Assembly (NCBI RefSeq): GCF_963666525.1
Contig: NZ_OY762905.1
Coordinates: 2,276,001 to 2,340,000 of the forward strand
Length of the DNA: 64,000 bases
Direction of reading: 5' to 3'
Source: an uncultured Cohaesibacter sp.
GTDB taxonomy: Bacteria; Pseudomonadota; Alphaproteobacteria; Rhizobiales; Cohaesibacteraceae
Shown here: positions 38,260 through 48,072 of the stretch, in pieces
How positions within the stretch are numbered: position 1 is the stretch's first letter
Layout: the number at the start of each line of letters is the position of its first letter
Made by a program: the position numbers and the translations under genes
Notes under the pieces: model-generated
What the model was told of the DNA's origin: nothing
Database searches by the model: none
The model's input: only the letters and a program-made list of their open reading frames with translations

Positions 38260-39516
38260 CTACAGCCCGACAGCCATCAAATGGCGATGGCTGGCATCAA
38301 CAATGCGTGCAGCCACAATATCACCTGCTTCACCTTCTGCAATCTCCGTCAGCGTGAATTGCTCGGTCCGAGCCAATCCCTTGCCTTCGATCAACAGTTT
38401 GGCTTCCTTGCCAATCTGGCTTCTGAGATGGGCCTGAAAGGCTTCCTCGCCCAGAGCCCGCAACCGTGCCGCCCGCTCGCGAATGACCGGTCCTCGCACC
38501 TTCGGCATGCGCGATGCCGGTGTGCCCGGACGGGCCGAGTAAGGGAAGACATGCAGATGGGTCAGGCCGCATTCGCCGACAATATCGAGGCTGCGCTGGA
38601 ACATCTCTTCGGTCTCGGTTGGAAAACCGACGATGATATCGGCACCGAATACCATATCCGGACGCAACGCCCGCACCTCATTGCAGAAAGCAATGGTGTG
38701 TTCGCGATTGTGCCGCCGCTTCATGCGCTTGAGGATCATGTTGTCGCCCGACTGCAAGGACAGATGCATGTGCGGCATCAGTCTTTCCTCGTTGGCGATA
38801 CAGTCCATCAGATCCTTGTCCGCTTCCACCGAGTCGATGGACGAGATGCGGAGACGATCCAGTTCGGGCACATGCTTGAGAATGCTCTTGACCAGCTTTC
38901 CCAGCTTGGGTTCGCCCGGCAGATCCGTACCATAGGAGGTGATGTCGACCCCGGTCAGCACCACTTCGCGATAGCCGTTTTCCACCAGCTTGCGCACCTG
39001 ATCAACCACCGGCCCCATGGCCACCGAGCGGGAATTGCCACGCCCGAAGGGGATGATGCAGAAGGTGCAGCGGTGATCGCAGCCATTCTGGATCTGGACA
39101 AAGGCCCGGGTGCGACCTTCAAGGCCCTCGATCAGATGCAGTGCGGTCTCACGCACGCTCATGATGTCGTTGACCTGGATCTTCTCTTCCACCGGCACGC
39201 CGAAATTCGGCATGGCCTTGTAGCTTTCGGACTTCAGCTTGTCCTCGTTACCGATGACAAGATCCACCTCTTCCATGCTGGCAAAGCGCCCGGCTTCGGT
39301 CTGGGCCGCGCAACCGGTCACGATGATCCGGGCATCGGGATTCTCCCGCTTGGCCTTGCGGATCTGCTGACGGGCCTGCCGCACCGCTTCGCTGGTCACG
39401 GCACAGGTATTGACCAGAATGGTATTGTCGAGGCCCGCCTCGGCGGCCTGCTGTTTCATCACTTCGGATTCATAGGTATTGAGACGACATCCGAAGGTGA
39501 GCACCTTGATCGTCAT
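38260..39516 (-). CDS. mtaB: tRNA t6A37 methylthiotransferase
   Basis: MtaB converts t6A37 to ms2t6A37 in tRNAs reading ANN codons. The 418-residue protein has an N-terminal UPF0004 domain (TFGCRLNTYES with Cys, VNTCAV, TGCAA) supplying the auxiliary cluster, a radical-SAM core (CDHRCTFCIIPFGRG) and a C-terminal TRAM domain (about 360-418). It begins 6 bp after the dapF stop. Confidence 0.95.
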   Translation of the reverse strand: MTIKVLTFGCRLNTYESEVMKQQAAEAGLDNTILVNTCAVTSEAVRQARQQIRKAKRENPDARIIVTGCAAQTEAGRFASMEEVDLVIGNEDKLKSESYKAMPNFGVPVEEKIQVNDIMSVRETALHLIEGLEGRTRAFVQIQNGCDHRCTFCIIPFGRGNSRSVAMGPVVDQVRKLVENGYREVVLTGVDITSYGTDLPGEPKLGKLVKSILKHVPELDRLRISSIDSVEADKDLMDCIANEERLMPHMHLSLQSGDNMILKRMKRRHNREHTIAFCNEVRALRPDMVFGADIIVGFPTETEEMFQRSLDIVGECGLTHLHVFPYSARPGTPASRMPKVRGPVIRERAARLRALGEEAFQAHLRSQIGKEAKLLIEGKGLARTEQFTLTEIAEGEAGDIVAARIVDASHRHLMAVGL

Positions 39517-39522
39517 ATAAGA

Positions 39523-40413
39523 TTACTCCACGCTGCCGGCGGGCAGCTTGCGCCAGGAGAGATCTGCAAGATCAATCTCACCGGCATATTCCAGTTCGGT
39601 CGCGCCAGACATCATGATGTGGTCATCCGCCTGCCGCCATTCGATCGTCAGATCGCCACCGGGCAGATGGACCAGAACCTTGCGGTCGGTCATGTTGTTG
39701 CGAATGGCAGCCACCGTAGCCGCACAGGCGGCCGTGCCACAGGCCCGCGTCAGACCCACTCCGCGTTCCCAGACCTTGAGGGTCATTTCACCGCGGTTGT
39801 TGACCTGAGCCAGCGAAATATTGGCGCGCTCGGGAAAGATCATGTGATTTTCCAGAAGCGGCCCGTTCACTTCAAGACCATAGCTCTCGACATCATTCTT
39901 CACCCAGAAGATGGCGTGCGGATTGCCCACATTGACCACCGAAGGCGAATGCAGGATCGGCGCATCGATCGGCCCGATCTGCAATTCGATGGCACGCGTG
40001 TCCTCGAACGGCTCGGACAGCGGGATGTCCCTCCAGCCGAACTTCGGCATGCCCATGTCGACGGTCACCATGGTCTCGTCGTCGCAGCGATAGCCGATCA
40101 GCTTGCCGACCACGGTTTCGATCACGGCCTTGTCCAGACCGCTCTCTGCCATCATCAGCCGCCCGATACAGCGGGTCGCATTGCCACAGGCTTCCACCTC
40201 GCCGCCATCGGCGTTGTGAATGCGCATGAAGACATCGCCCCCTGACGGGGAATTCTCCAGCGTGATGAACTGATCACAGCCCGGTCCGGTCTGATGGTTG
40301 GAAAGCGCGCGCACGGCATCGGCCCCAAGCTGGGGCTTGGTCTTTCGGGCATCGATCACTATGAATTCGTTGCCAAGACCATTCATCTTCAAAAATTGCA
40401 CGCGCGAGGCCAT
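39523..40413 (-). CDS. dapF: Diaminopimelate epimerase
   Basis: DapF interconverts LL- and meso-diaminopimelate for lysine and peptidoglycan. The 296-residue protein shows the two catalytic Cys motifs EACGNATRC and RACGTAACA and the family start VQFLKMNGLGNEF. ATG 40413 matches the homologous N-terminus; the frame upstream to 40524 does not. It heads the leftward operon dapF-mtaB-ftsY-yciB, the usual rhizobial order. Confidence 0.96.
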   Translation of the reverse strand: MASRVQFLKMNGLGNEFIVIDARKTKPQLGADAVRALSNHQTGPGCDQFITLENSPSGGDVFMRIHNADGGEVEACGNATRCIGRLMMAESGLDKAVIETVVGKLIGYRCDDETMVTVDMGMPKFGWRDIPLSEPFEDTRAIELQIGPIDAPILHSPSVVNVGNPHAIFWVKNDVESYGLEVNGPLLENHMIFPERANISLAQVNNRGEMTLKVWERGVGLTRACGTAACAATVAAIRNNMTDRKVLVHLPGGDLTIEWRQADDHIMMSGATELEYAGEIDLADLSWRKLPAGSVE

Positions 40414-40570
40414 TGTCAGCCGTTCCTGCCAGATATTGATGTTGGGAAAGAGTGCCGATCTGTCGTCAGGCGCTCTGATTTCTCGTTCTATATGGCGAAG
40501 TTCTGCGCAAATTACCACCCCCAAAACCGGGAGACACGCCTTCGCCGGACGAAGGATCGAGTTAGTACAA

Positions 40571-40606
40571 CAAAAAAGCCGCGAAAGATACCCTCCTTCG
40601 CGGCTC
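40571..40606 (-). terminator. Terminator after htpG (minus strand)
   Basis: The stem AGCCGCGAA/TTCGCGGCT (40577-40585 with 40597-40605) is followed on the minus strand by six T residues. It separates htpG from the dapF operon. Confidence 0.82.
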
Positions 40607-40645
40607 CACTCATCAGGATCGTCGGTGTGGCTTACGCCCCAACGA

Positions 40646-42577
40646 TCACTTGAGGCCAGCCATCATCACCTTGGACAGGCGCGCGGCAAAATCGGCCGGA
40701 TTGGACGGATGCTCGCCATCCAGAATGAGCGCCTGATCAAGCAGCAGACGGGCACCGTCTTCAACGCTGGCCTTGTCGCTGGCAGCCTTGAGCTGATCGG
40801 CCAGCATGCGGATAAGGCCATGATCGGGGTTGATCTCGAGGATCGGCTTCATGCCGATGTCGGCCCCCTTCTGGCTGCGCATCAGTTTCTCGAAGCGACG
40901 GTCCGGGCCGTAATCCGGGGCCACGATGCAGACCGGGCTGGTTGCCAGACGCGAAGAGATGCGCACATCGGAGACCGCATCGCCAAGGGTTTCCTTGACG
41001 AAGGTCACCAGTTCGGCAACATCGCCCTTCTCCTTGGCTTTCTCTTCATCACTCTTGGCCTTGTCCTCTTCGGTTTCCGGCTTTTCGATCAGATCGAGAT
41101 CAGCCGCCCCTTGCGAGATCGACTTGAAGCTCTTGCCATCAAAGCCGAGCGCCGTCTGTACCCAGAAGGCATCAACCGCATCGGACAGCAGCAGAACCTC
41201 GACATCACGGGCCTGGTAGCCTTCCAGCTGCGGGCTGGCCAGAATGGCTTCCTTGCTGTCACCCAGCGCATAATAGATGGCGGTCTGGTTTTCCTTGAGG
41301 TCGGCAACATATTGCGCCAGCGTGCGGTTTTCTCCCTTGGTGGAATTGAAGCGCACGATCTTGAACAGCTGGTCACGCCGTTCCGGATCCTCGTAGAGGC
41401 CTTCCTTGATCACCGCACCAAAAGCCTCCCAGACGGAATTGAACTTGTCTTCTTCCTTGTCGGCCAGCTTCTCCAGCTCGCTGAGCACGCGATTGGTCAC
41501 GCCCTTGGAAATGGCATTGAGGATCGGATTGTCCTGCAGCATTTCACGGGAGATGTTGAGCGGAATGTCCTCGCTGTCGACCACGCCGCGCACAAAACGC
41601 AGATAGGCGGGCATGATTTCGGCGTCATCGGTGATGAATACACGGCGGACATAAAGCTTGACGCGGCCCTTGCGGTCCGGATCGAACAGGTCGAACGGCT
41701 TGTGCTCGGGCACGAAGGCCAGCACGTTATATTCGGTCCGCCCCTCGGCACGATAATGGATCGTCAGCGCCGGATGATCGAACTGACCGGCCGTATGCTG
41801 ATAGAATTCGGTATACTGCTCTTCGGTGATGTCGGAGCGGGGCTTGAGCCACAGCGCAGAGCCATCGGTCAGCTCTTCCTCATCGATGGCATTGGCTTCC
41901 TCGTTGTATGTCATCATGCGGATCGGTACCGGCACATGAGAGGAATACTCGCGGACAACCCGGCGGATGGTCACGCCATCGGCAAAGCTCTTCTCGTCTT
42001 CCTTCAGATGCAGCACAATCTTGGTGCCACGCACCGGCGCGTCTTCCTCGCTGGCCGGGGAAATGTCGTAAGATCCCATGCCATCGGACGACCAGCGCCA
42101 GGCCTCTGCCGCACCGGCCCGGCGGGAGAAGACGTCGACGCGGTCTGCCACCATGAAGGCAGAATAGAAGCCGATACCGAACTGGCCGATCAGCGCAGAG
42201 CCATCCTCGCCATTGGCGCTGCTGGCCAGCTGGTCCAGAAAGGCGCGGGTGCCGGAGCGGGCGATCGTGCCGAGGTTGTCGATCAGCTCTTCCCTCGTCA
42301 TGCCGATGCCGTTATCGACAACCTTCAGTGTCCCGGCCTTGCCATCGGCAGACAGGGTAATCTTGTAGGTCGGATCATTGCGGGTGAGATCAGGGTTGGT
42401 TAGCGCCGTGTGGCGCAGTTTCTCGCAGGCGTCAGCCGCGTTGGAAATCAGCTCGCGCAGGAAGATTTCCTTGTTGGAGTAAACCGCATGCACCATCAGA
42501 TGAAGAAGGCGCGAGACCTCGGCTTCAAAAGAATGGGTTTCGGTTTCAACCGCTTCGGTTTGCGTTTGATCGGTCAT
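40646..42577 (-). CDS. htpG: Molecular chaperone HtpG (Hsp90)
   Basis: This bacterial Hsp90 has 643 residues, near the family average. The N-terminal ATPase domain shows FLRELISNAADACEKLR, DNGIGMTREEL and GQFGIGFYSAF. The middle domain includes LYVRRVFITDD and SREMLQDN, and the C-terminal dimerisation domain ends LILDGEHPSNPADFA. ATG 42577 follows AAAGGAAGGACAC. The upstream frame to 42949 crosses another transcript's terminator and is rejected. Confidence 0.96.
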   Translation of the reverse strand: MTDQTQTEAVETETHSFEAEVSRLLHLMVHAVYSNKEIFLRELISNAADACEKLRHTALTNPDLTRNDPTYKITLSADGKAGTLKVVDNGIGMTREELIDNLGTIARSGTRAFLDQLASSANGEDGSALIGQFGIGFYSAFMVADRVDVFSRRAGAAEAWRWSSDGMGSYDISPASEEDAPVRGTKIVLHLKEDEKSFADGVTIRRVVREYSSHVPVPIRMMTYNEEANAIDEEELTDGSALWLKPRSDITEEQYTEFYQHTAGQFDHPALTIHYRAEGRTEYNVLAFVPEHKPFDLFDPDRKGRVKLYVRRVFITDDAEIMPAYLRFVRGVVDSEDIPLNISREMLQDNPILNAISKGVTNRVLSELEKLADKEEDKFNSVWEAFGAVIKEGLYEDPERRDQLFKIVRFNSTKGENRTLAQYVADLKENQTAIYYALGDSKEAILASPQLEGYQARDVEVLLLSDAVDAFWVQTALGFDGKSFKSISQGAADLDLIEKPETEEDKAKSDEEKAKEKGDVAELVTFVKETLGDAVSDVRISSRLATSPVCIVAPDYGPDRRFEKLMRSQKGADIGMKPILEINPDHGLIRMLADQLKAASDKASVEDGARLLLDQALILDGEHPSNPADFAARLSKVMMAGLK

Positions 42578-42792
42578 GACGTGTGTCCTTCCTTTCAGCA
42601 TCGCCAAAGCCGGCCACAGAGGGCCCGGATCCGGCAACCATGTCAATCTTCGCCCTGCTCCGTCGCCGGCCTCCCCGCCTCGCAAAGCACGAAGAGAGCA
42701 AAAAGACGCCGGTTCGCAGGAATTCCGGTTTTCAGCACAGGATCTAGCAATGCTGCCGGTGACTTTCAAGATGATCTGAAGGAAGCAGAGCC

Positions 42793-42826
42793 CAAAAAAA
42801 ACGGGATGCACAAGAGGCATCCCGTA
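42793..42826 (-). terminator. Intrinsic terminator (minus strand) of an unidentified transcript
   Basis: The perfect 9-bp stem ACGGGATGC/GCATCCCGT (42801-42809 with 42817-42825) has a 7-nt loop. On the minus strand it runs into eight T residues. No recognisable gene ends here, and htpG starts about 215 bp further on the same strand. Confidence 0.8.
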
Positions 42827-43030
42827 AAGGAGCTGTTGGGATGTTGACCGCTGTCGGGAATTCGATGGACAAACCGTCTTGTCGAATGCTTGCCAGATCG
42901 GCGTGAAGGACCACAGACATGCAACGATCCAACAGGTCGACCCTGGCAATCCGGTTCACGAGCACAAGTCAAAGGGGGCAGAGTCCCGCGCTCGGAGTGT
43001 GAACCGTACCACGATGCAACAGGTTAGATA
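42793..43030 (-). ncRNA. Candidate small structured RNA upstream of htpG
   Basis: The region upstream of the terminator has no convincing frame but contains structure. An 8-bp inverted repeat, CGGTTCAC/GTGAACCG (42952-42959 with 42999-43006), is extended by GAGC/GCTC with a bulge. A 14-bp near-direct repeat (ACGATSCAACAGGT) lies at 42924-42937 and 43011-43024. The ends are inferred from the terminator and the repeats. I see no match to a known RNA family by eye. Confidence 0.4.
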
Positions 43031-43352
43031 TTGGCCCTCGGGACCGACTTTCCAAGGGCCGCAATAAGGCAATTTTGTGATTTTTCCAAACTAGCCCATT
43101 CGGCGCGAACCAGCCGACTGTCTCCGCGGCAGCCCTTGGCACAAAACAATCTTGTGCCAGCACGCACAATCCTTGCGCAGAAGCAAAAGAAGCTGTCGCA
43201 CATCGCCACAGGCAAGACGATTTATTCCGCTCCGCCACCCCCGCTCTTGCCAAGACCGTGTTTTAAGGCAATCATATCTCTTGAGTTTTTGAAGATCGTT
43301 GCCAAATAGTCCACATGTCTTGGCACAAGACTGCGAACAAAAGGAGGGTCGC

Positions 43353-43748
43353 TTGCTCGATAGTTCGGATGAAAGTGTGACCTCGCTGGCAAGCCTGCGC
43401 CCAGCGACGGTTGTTGGCCACACAGGCAGCCAGCCCAAACCACCCCAGCAGATCTGCTTCAACCGTCTGGAATTGACGACGATCCTGAACGTCTACGGGC
43501 GCATGGTGGCTGCAGGGGAATGGCGTGATTATGCCATCGACACACTGAAGGACCGCGCAGTCTTTTCCATCTTCCGACGAACAAGCGAGATGCCGATCTA
43601 TCGCATCGAGAAGAACCCGAAGCTTTCCCGAAAACAGGGCGCCTACAGCCTCATCTCCCAGCACGGCCAGATACTGAAGCGAGGCCAAGAACTGGACCCG
43701 ATCCTGCGGCTGCTCAACCAGAAACTTCTGAAGGTCGTGGAAAGCTAG
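43353..43748 (+). CDS. DUF2794 protein
   Basis: The 131-residue cytosolic protein has the alphaproteobacterial DUF2794 core: TILNVYGRMVAAGEWRDYAI, DRAVFSIFRR, YRIEKNPKLSRKQGAYSL and ILKRG. The function is unknown. I chose TTG 43353 because a perfect AAAGGAGGG lies 5 nt upstream; the in-frame TTG at 43299 has none. Its last 35 bp overlap the convergent membrane-protein gene. Confidence 0.86.
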   Translation: MLDSSDESVTSLASLRPATVVGHTGSQPKPPQQICFNRLELTTILNVYGRMVAAGEWRDYAIDTLKDRAVFSIFRRTSEMPIYRIEKNPKLSRKQGAYSLISQHGQILKRGQELDPILRLLNQKLLKVVES

Positions 43749-44139
43749 CAACTAAGAACATATCGCGCCGGCTCCACAATGCCCAGACCGCCCAAAAGGC
43801 AAACAGCGTGAAGGGCATGAAGAGATAGGAGCCGGGCTTGAAGTCACCCGTCAGTCCGTCCCTGATCAGAATGAAGGTCATGGAGTAGACATAGAGACCG
43901 TTGGCCATCTGGGCACAGAGCCAGCCAAGCGGCCTCATGCGTGCGAGTCCGATCGAACCAACCAGCAGCAGCGGCACCGACCACACGATGTCAGCCACCC
44001 CGATGCCAAAGGTTGTCGCCAGCGCGGACGATGGCGAGGCCCCGGCCAGTCCATTGCCGAAATGGACAAACACCAGCCCCCAGAAAACCAGATGGACGAC
44101 AGCGGCAACGAAGTTGACGATTGCGATCAGTTTGATCAT
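43714..44139 (-). CDS. Small membrane protein, unknown
   Basis: The 141-residue protein has four predicted membrane helices (about residues 4-27, 43-66, 72-95 and 103-122) and short loops. No catalytic motif or known family is visible to me. ATG 44139 has GAGGGGAGCTGG upstream. Its C-terminal coding end overlaps the DUF2794 gene on the opposite strand by 35 bp. Confidence 0.72.
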   Translation of the reverse strand: MIKLIAIVNFVAAVVHLVFWGLVFVHFGNGLAGASPSSALATTFGIGVADIVWSVPLLLVGSIGLARMRPLGWLCAQMANGLYVYSMTFILIRDGLTGDFKPGSYLFMPFTLFAFWAVWALWSRRDMFLVASFPRPSEVSG

Positions 44140-44319
44140 GGAAACCAGCTCCCCTCAAGTAGTGGCATGCAGGCGCTGGAAACACCACCAGACATGCCAA
44201 TGACAGCCAACACCATCGCTCACTAGCGCGTCGGCAGAGGGGGCGTCAATGCGACCGATTCTGTCGGGGATGGCCCCAATTGAAACCACTTCATCAGAGC
44301 ACCATATCTATTATGCAAA

Positions 44320-44358
44320 TAAAAAAGCCGCCCCGAATGGAGCGGCTTCTTTTTTTTC
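44320..44358. terminator. Bidirectional terminator beside the BI-1 gene
   Basis: The stem AAGCCGC/GCGGCTT (44325-44331 with 44342-44348) has an A-tract before and a T-tract after. On the minus strand it ends the BI-1 transcript. Confidence 0.8.
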
Positions 44359-44378
44359 AGCCCGATGCTGTTCTGCGC

Positions 44379-45155
44379 TTAGTCGCGATTGCCAAGAAGC
44401 TGCAGCAGCATGATGAACAGGTTGATGAAGTCCAGATACAGGCGCAGCGCACCCATGATGGCTTTCTTGCCGGAGACTTCAGAGCTGTCGCCTTCGAAAT
44501 ACATTTCCTTGATCTGCTGGGTGTCATAGGCGGTAAGACCGGCAAAGACCAGAACACCGATGACGGAAACAGCGAACGCCAGAGCGCTCGAAGCAAGGAA
44601 GATGTTGACGATCGAAGCGATCACGATGCCGATGAGGCCCATGAACAGGAAGCTGCCCATGCCGGACAGGCTCTTCGGCGTGGTGTAGCCATAGAGGCTA
44701 AGACCGGCGAAGGACGCTGCAGTGATGAAGAACACCTGCGTGATCGAGGTCGAGGTATAGACCGCGAAGATCGATGACAGGGAAATACCCATCAGCGCGG
44801 CATAGACCCAGAACATGGTCTGGGCAGCACTGGCGCTCATGCGCTGGATACGGAAGCTCAGGAACATCACCATCGCCAGCGGGGCGAACATGATCACCCA
44901 CTTGAGCGGGCTACCGAACAGGGTTGCGCCAAGCTGGGTGACATAAAGGCCACCGCGAACCTGGGCCACCGCCTGAGACGGGTCCTGAGTAAAGGCAACT
45001 GTAAAGATGCCATAGGCAAATACGCCGGTCACTGCCAGCGCAATGGCCATATAGTTATAGACCTTCAGCATATAACTGCGCAGGCCCTGATCGATGCGCG
45101 CCATTTCGGCGGCACGGGCACTCATATGTGCGCTTTGACGGAAGTCATTCACCAT
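44379..45155 (-). CDS. Bax inhibitor-1/YccA family membrane protein
   Basis: The 258-residue protein has seven predicted membrane helices and BI-1 family motifs (LRSYMLKVYNYMAIALAVTG, then GLTAYDTQQIKEMYF with a conserved Asp pair region, and ALRLYLDFINLF near the end). Bacterial members such as YetJ are pH-sensitive calcium leak channels; others modulate FtsH. The role here is inferred only from the family. It is monocistronic; the 299-bp region upstream (45156-45454) shows no gene. Confidence 0.9.
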   Translation of the reverse strand: MVNDFRQSAHMSARAAEMARIDQGLRSYMLKVYNYMAIALAVTGVFAYGIFTVAFTQDPSQAVAQVRGGLYVTQLGATLFGSPLKWVIMFAPLAMVMFLSFRIQRMSASAAQTMFWVYAALMGISLSSIFAVYTSTSITQVFFITAASFAGLSLYGYTTPKSLSGMGSFLFMGLIGIVIASIVNIFLASSALAFAVSVIGVLVFAGLTAYDTQQIKEMYFEGDSSEVSGKKAIMGALRLYLDFINLFIMLLQLLGNRD

Positions 45156-45454
45156 GGTTTCTCCTCACAAAACTCAAAAGCTCGAACGGTTCGACTGACC
45201 AATCCGAATGGGTTTGTCACTTTGGTGGTCGCCGGAACCAGTTTCAAAACCGACGTTCGTCCCAATATATGGGGGGCATCCATCAGCAGCTCAAGTCCTT
45301 TTTGGGCAACAATCGGGATTCTGACGTCGAATTCACGCAAATGTCATCGCTCTCTGGACAGGTTCCAGAGTCTATCCACCTGCCACGCCCCAAAGGCCAA
45401 GAAACAGACAGTCAAGACACATGACTATGGCCGCCATTCTACCACCATTATGCG

Positions 45455-48067
45455 TTAACCATTGCGTAATATTTGCGCCGGTTTGCGATTAAGACTTGAC
45501 CACGTTCCAACAAGACCAAGTAAAATCGTCAACAGCATGGCCAGCACAACGACAAGCGCCGACACCAGCGGCTGCCACGAGAAAGGCATGTCCATCACGT
45601 TTGTCAGCACCAGATAGGCCGCGACGTGCCCGATCAGCAGCGCAAAGATCGCCGTGATCACCCCCAGCAGACAATATTCCAGCGAGTAGGCCAACAGCAC
45701 CTTGCGGCGCGTTGCCCCGAGCGTCTTGAGGATAACCGCATCATAGATGCGTTCCCTCTGCCCGGCAGCCAGCGCCCCGGCCAACACCAGAATGGACGCA
45801 ACAATGGCCAGCGAAGACGCCGCCCGCATGCCCCAGGCCAGCTGGCGCACCAGATCATTGACCGTATTGAGTGCGTCACCAACGCGAATGGTCGTTACCG
45901 CCGGGAAGTCCTGCACGATGGCCTTCATGATGCCGGATTCCCGGCGGCTCGTCTCTTCAGCACTCTCTTTGCCCAGAGGGTCCAGACTGAGGGTCGCAAG
46001 ATGGGAATGGGGCGCACCAGCAAAGGTATTCGGCGAGAAGACCATCACGAAATTGATCGCTAGCGACTGCCACTCGACCCTCCGCAAATTGTGGATTTCT
46101 GCCGAAATGGTGCGGCCAAGCACATTCACCTCGATGGTATCGCCGATCGCCAGCCCCATCTGTCTGGCCAGCTCCGCGTCGAAGGACACGAGATTCTTGC
46201 CGGAATAATCCGCCGGCCACCAACTACCTTCGACCAGCGTGGAGTTTTCCGGCAACGTCGCCGAATAGGTGATGCCCCGGTCGCCGCGCAATACCCACTG
46301 GGCATCGTCCGGTGCCTTGAAATCGCGGGCATCGATGCCCTTGAGCGAAACCAGCCGGCCACGCAGCATCGGAACACGTTGATGCGTCCCCTCAGGTGCC
46401 AGCTTCTCCAGCTCGGATTCGAACTGGGTGACCTCGGAATTCTGGATATTCATGAAAAAGAAGTTCGGCGCCTTCTGCTGCAGATTGCCCGTCAGCTGCT
46501 GTTGCAGGTTGAGATCGATCAGCACCAGCGTCACCAGCAGGCTGAGCCCGAGCCCAAGCGAGAGCGCCACCGATGGCGTCAGTGCACCGGGCCGGTGCAG
46601 ATTGGCAATCGCCAGCCGTGGCACGACATGGCGGAAGCGGGGCAAGCGGGCAGCCGTCTTCATGATGACAAAGGCAACGAGCCGCAACAGGGCAAAGACT
46701 ATCACCATGCCGACAAGGAAAGCGGCGGCCACATAGAGCACCTCGGCGGTCGCCAACACCAGCGCCACGAGCATCGCCCCCAGCGCCAGCACGATCGCCC
46801 AATCGCGCTTGCTGGCCCGATATTTCACCGGGGCGATCTGGTCGCGAAACAGAGCAGTGGCCGGAATGGCGCGGGTGCGCAGCAGTGGCCGGATGGAAAA
46901 CAGCAGCGCCGCCAGAAGCCCGAACAGCGCTGCCTTGCCCAGCTGCAACGGATGGAAAAGCTCCGACGAGACCGGCAGGTTGTCCGGCACCACCGCTTGC
47001 AGGATGAACGGCACAAGACTGGCAAAGAACACCCCGATCGCAATGCCGATCAAGGCGATGAACAGGATCTGCATCAGATAGATACCGACGATCAGCCAGC
47101 TTGGCGCCCCAAGGCATTTATAACTGGCAATCGTCGTCTGCCGCCCGGCGATGAAGGCCCGCACCGCATTGGCGATGCCGACCCCGCCGGTGATCAGCGA
47201 GGCGAGCCCCACCAGCACCAGAAAGGCGGCAAAGCGGTCAATATTCCGCGCCAGCCCCTCGGCGGCATTGGCCCGCGAGCGAATACGCCAGCCGGCATCG
47301 GGGAATTTCTCACGGATTTGTGCGATCACCGCATCGATTTGCGAAAGCGACGGTGTGCCCGCCATCCTGATCCGCGTGGTCCAGCGCACAATAACACCGG
47401 GCTGCAACAGATCGGTCGTCTGCAGGTCCTCAAGGCTCATGATCACCCGTGGGCCGAAGGCCAGACCCGAAGCCAGCGCATCCGGTTCATCGGCGATGCT
47501 GTCGGCAATGGTGAAATGCCTGACACCGATGACCAGCGGATCACCGACAGCAAGCCCCAGCCGTTCAAGCAGCAACGGATCGACAATCACGGATCCGGGT
47601 GCCAGCCGATGACCATTGGTTGTCTCCAGCGCCCCGACCATCGGATAATTTCCATCCACGGCCTTGATATCAATAAGCAATTGCTCGGAAGCATCGTCCG
47701 TGCGCGCCATTGCCCGCAAACTGCCGATCTGACCGATCTGGCCAAATTGGCCAAGATAGGCAAGCTGTTCGTCGGTTGCAGGCACGGCCGTCGCCGACAG
47801 CGAAAGATCGCCGCCCAGGATCTGCCGCCCCTGTTCGTTGAGCCCGCCGGTCAGGGCCTTGGAGGCCGACCCAACGCCACCAATGGCGGCAACGCCCAAA
47901 GCAATACAGGCCAGAAAGATATAGAAGCCACGCAAGCCGCCGCGCATTTCCCGCAAGGCAAACCGGAAGGCAAGGCGCATCGAAGCCCAAAGCCCGCGAT
48001 CAGCCGCCACAACCGGCGCGAAGCCCGCACCACCGGCAGTCTGTCCTGAAGACATCTGATCCATCAT
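45455..48067 (-). CDS. YbbP-type ABC transporter permease
   Basis: The 870-residue permease has an N-terminal helix (about residues 45-65), a large periplasmic region and two FtsX-type four-helix units (about 280-440 and 750-870), the layout of YbbP/LolCE-like MacB-superfamily exporters. Typical loops are RQTTIASYKCLGA and RERIYDAVILKTLGATRR. It lies 5 bp after the ATPase gene. In E. coli the ybbAP pair is divergent from tesA, as here. The substrate is unknown; lipid or lipoprotein handling is a fair guess. Confidence 0.88.
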   Translation of the reverse strand: MMDQMSSGQTAGGAGFAPVVAADRGLWASMRLAFRFALREMRGGLRGFYIFLACIALGVAAIGGVGSASKALTGGLNEQGRQILGGDLSLSATAVPATDEQLAYLGQFGQIGQIGSLRAMARTDDASEQLLIDIKAVDGNYPMVGALETTNGHRLAPGSVIVDPLLLERLGLAVGDPLVIGVRHFTIADSIADEPDALASGLAFGPRVIMSLEDLQTTDLLQPGVIVRWTTRIRMAGTPSLSQIDAVIAQIREKFPDAGWRIRSRANAAEGLARNIDRFAAFLVLVGLASLITGGVGIANAVRAFIAGRQTTIASYKCLGAPSWLIVGIYLMQILFIALIGIAIGVFFASLVPFILQAVVPDNLPVSSELFHPLQLGKAALFGLLAALLFSIRPLLRTRAIPATALFRDQIAPVKYRASKRDWAIVLALGAMLVALVLATAEVLYVAAAFLVGMVIVFALLRLVAFVIMKTAARLPRFRHVVPRLAIANLHRPGALTPSVALSLGLGLSLLVTLVLIDLNLQQQLTGNLQQKAPNFFFMNIQNSEVTQFESELEKLAPEGTHQRVPMLRGRLVSLKGIDARDFKAPDDAQWVLRGDRGITYSATLPENSTLVEGSWWPADYSGKNLVSFDAELARQMGLAIGDTIEVNVLGRTISAEIHNLRRVEWQSLAINFVMVFSPNTFAGAPHSHLATLSLDPLGKESAEETSRRESGIMKAIVQDFPAVTTIRVGDALNTVNDLVRQLAWGMRAASSLAIVASILVLAGALAAGQRERIYDAVILKTLGATRRKVLLAYSLEYCLLGVITAIFALLIGHVAAYLVLTNVMDMPFSWQPLVSALVVVLAMLLTILLGLVGTWSSLNRKPAQILRNG

Positions 48068-48072
48068 GCCCC

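Noticed and set aside
38281-42403. Two long plus-strand open frames (654 and 701 codons)
   Set aside because: They are antisense to mtaB, dapF and htpG, which are all unmistakable. There are no ribosome sites and no recognisable motifs.
46091-48049. 652-codon plus-strand open frame
   Set aside because: It is antisense to the YbbP-type permease, and its low-complexity His/Arg/Gln-rich product is typical of a shadow frame.
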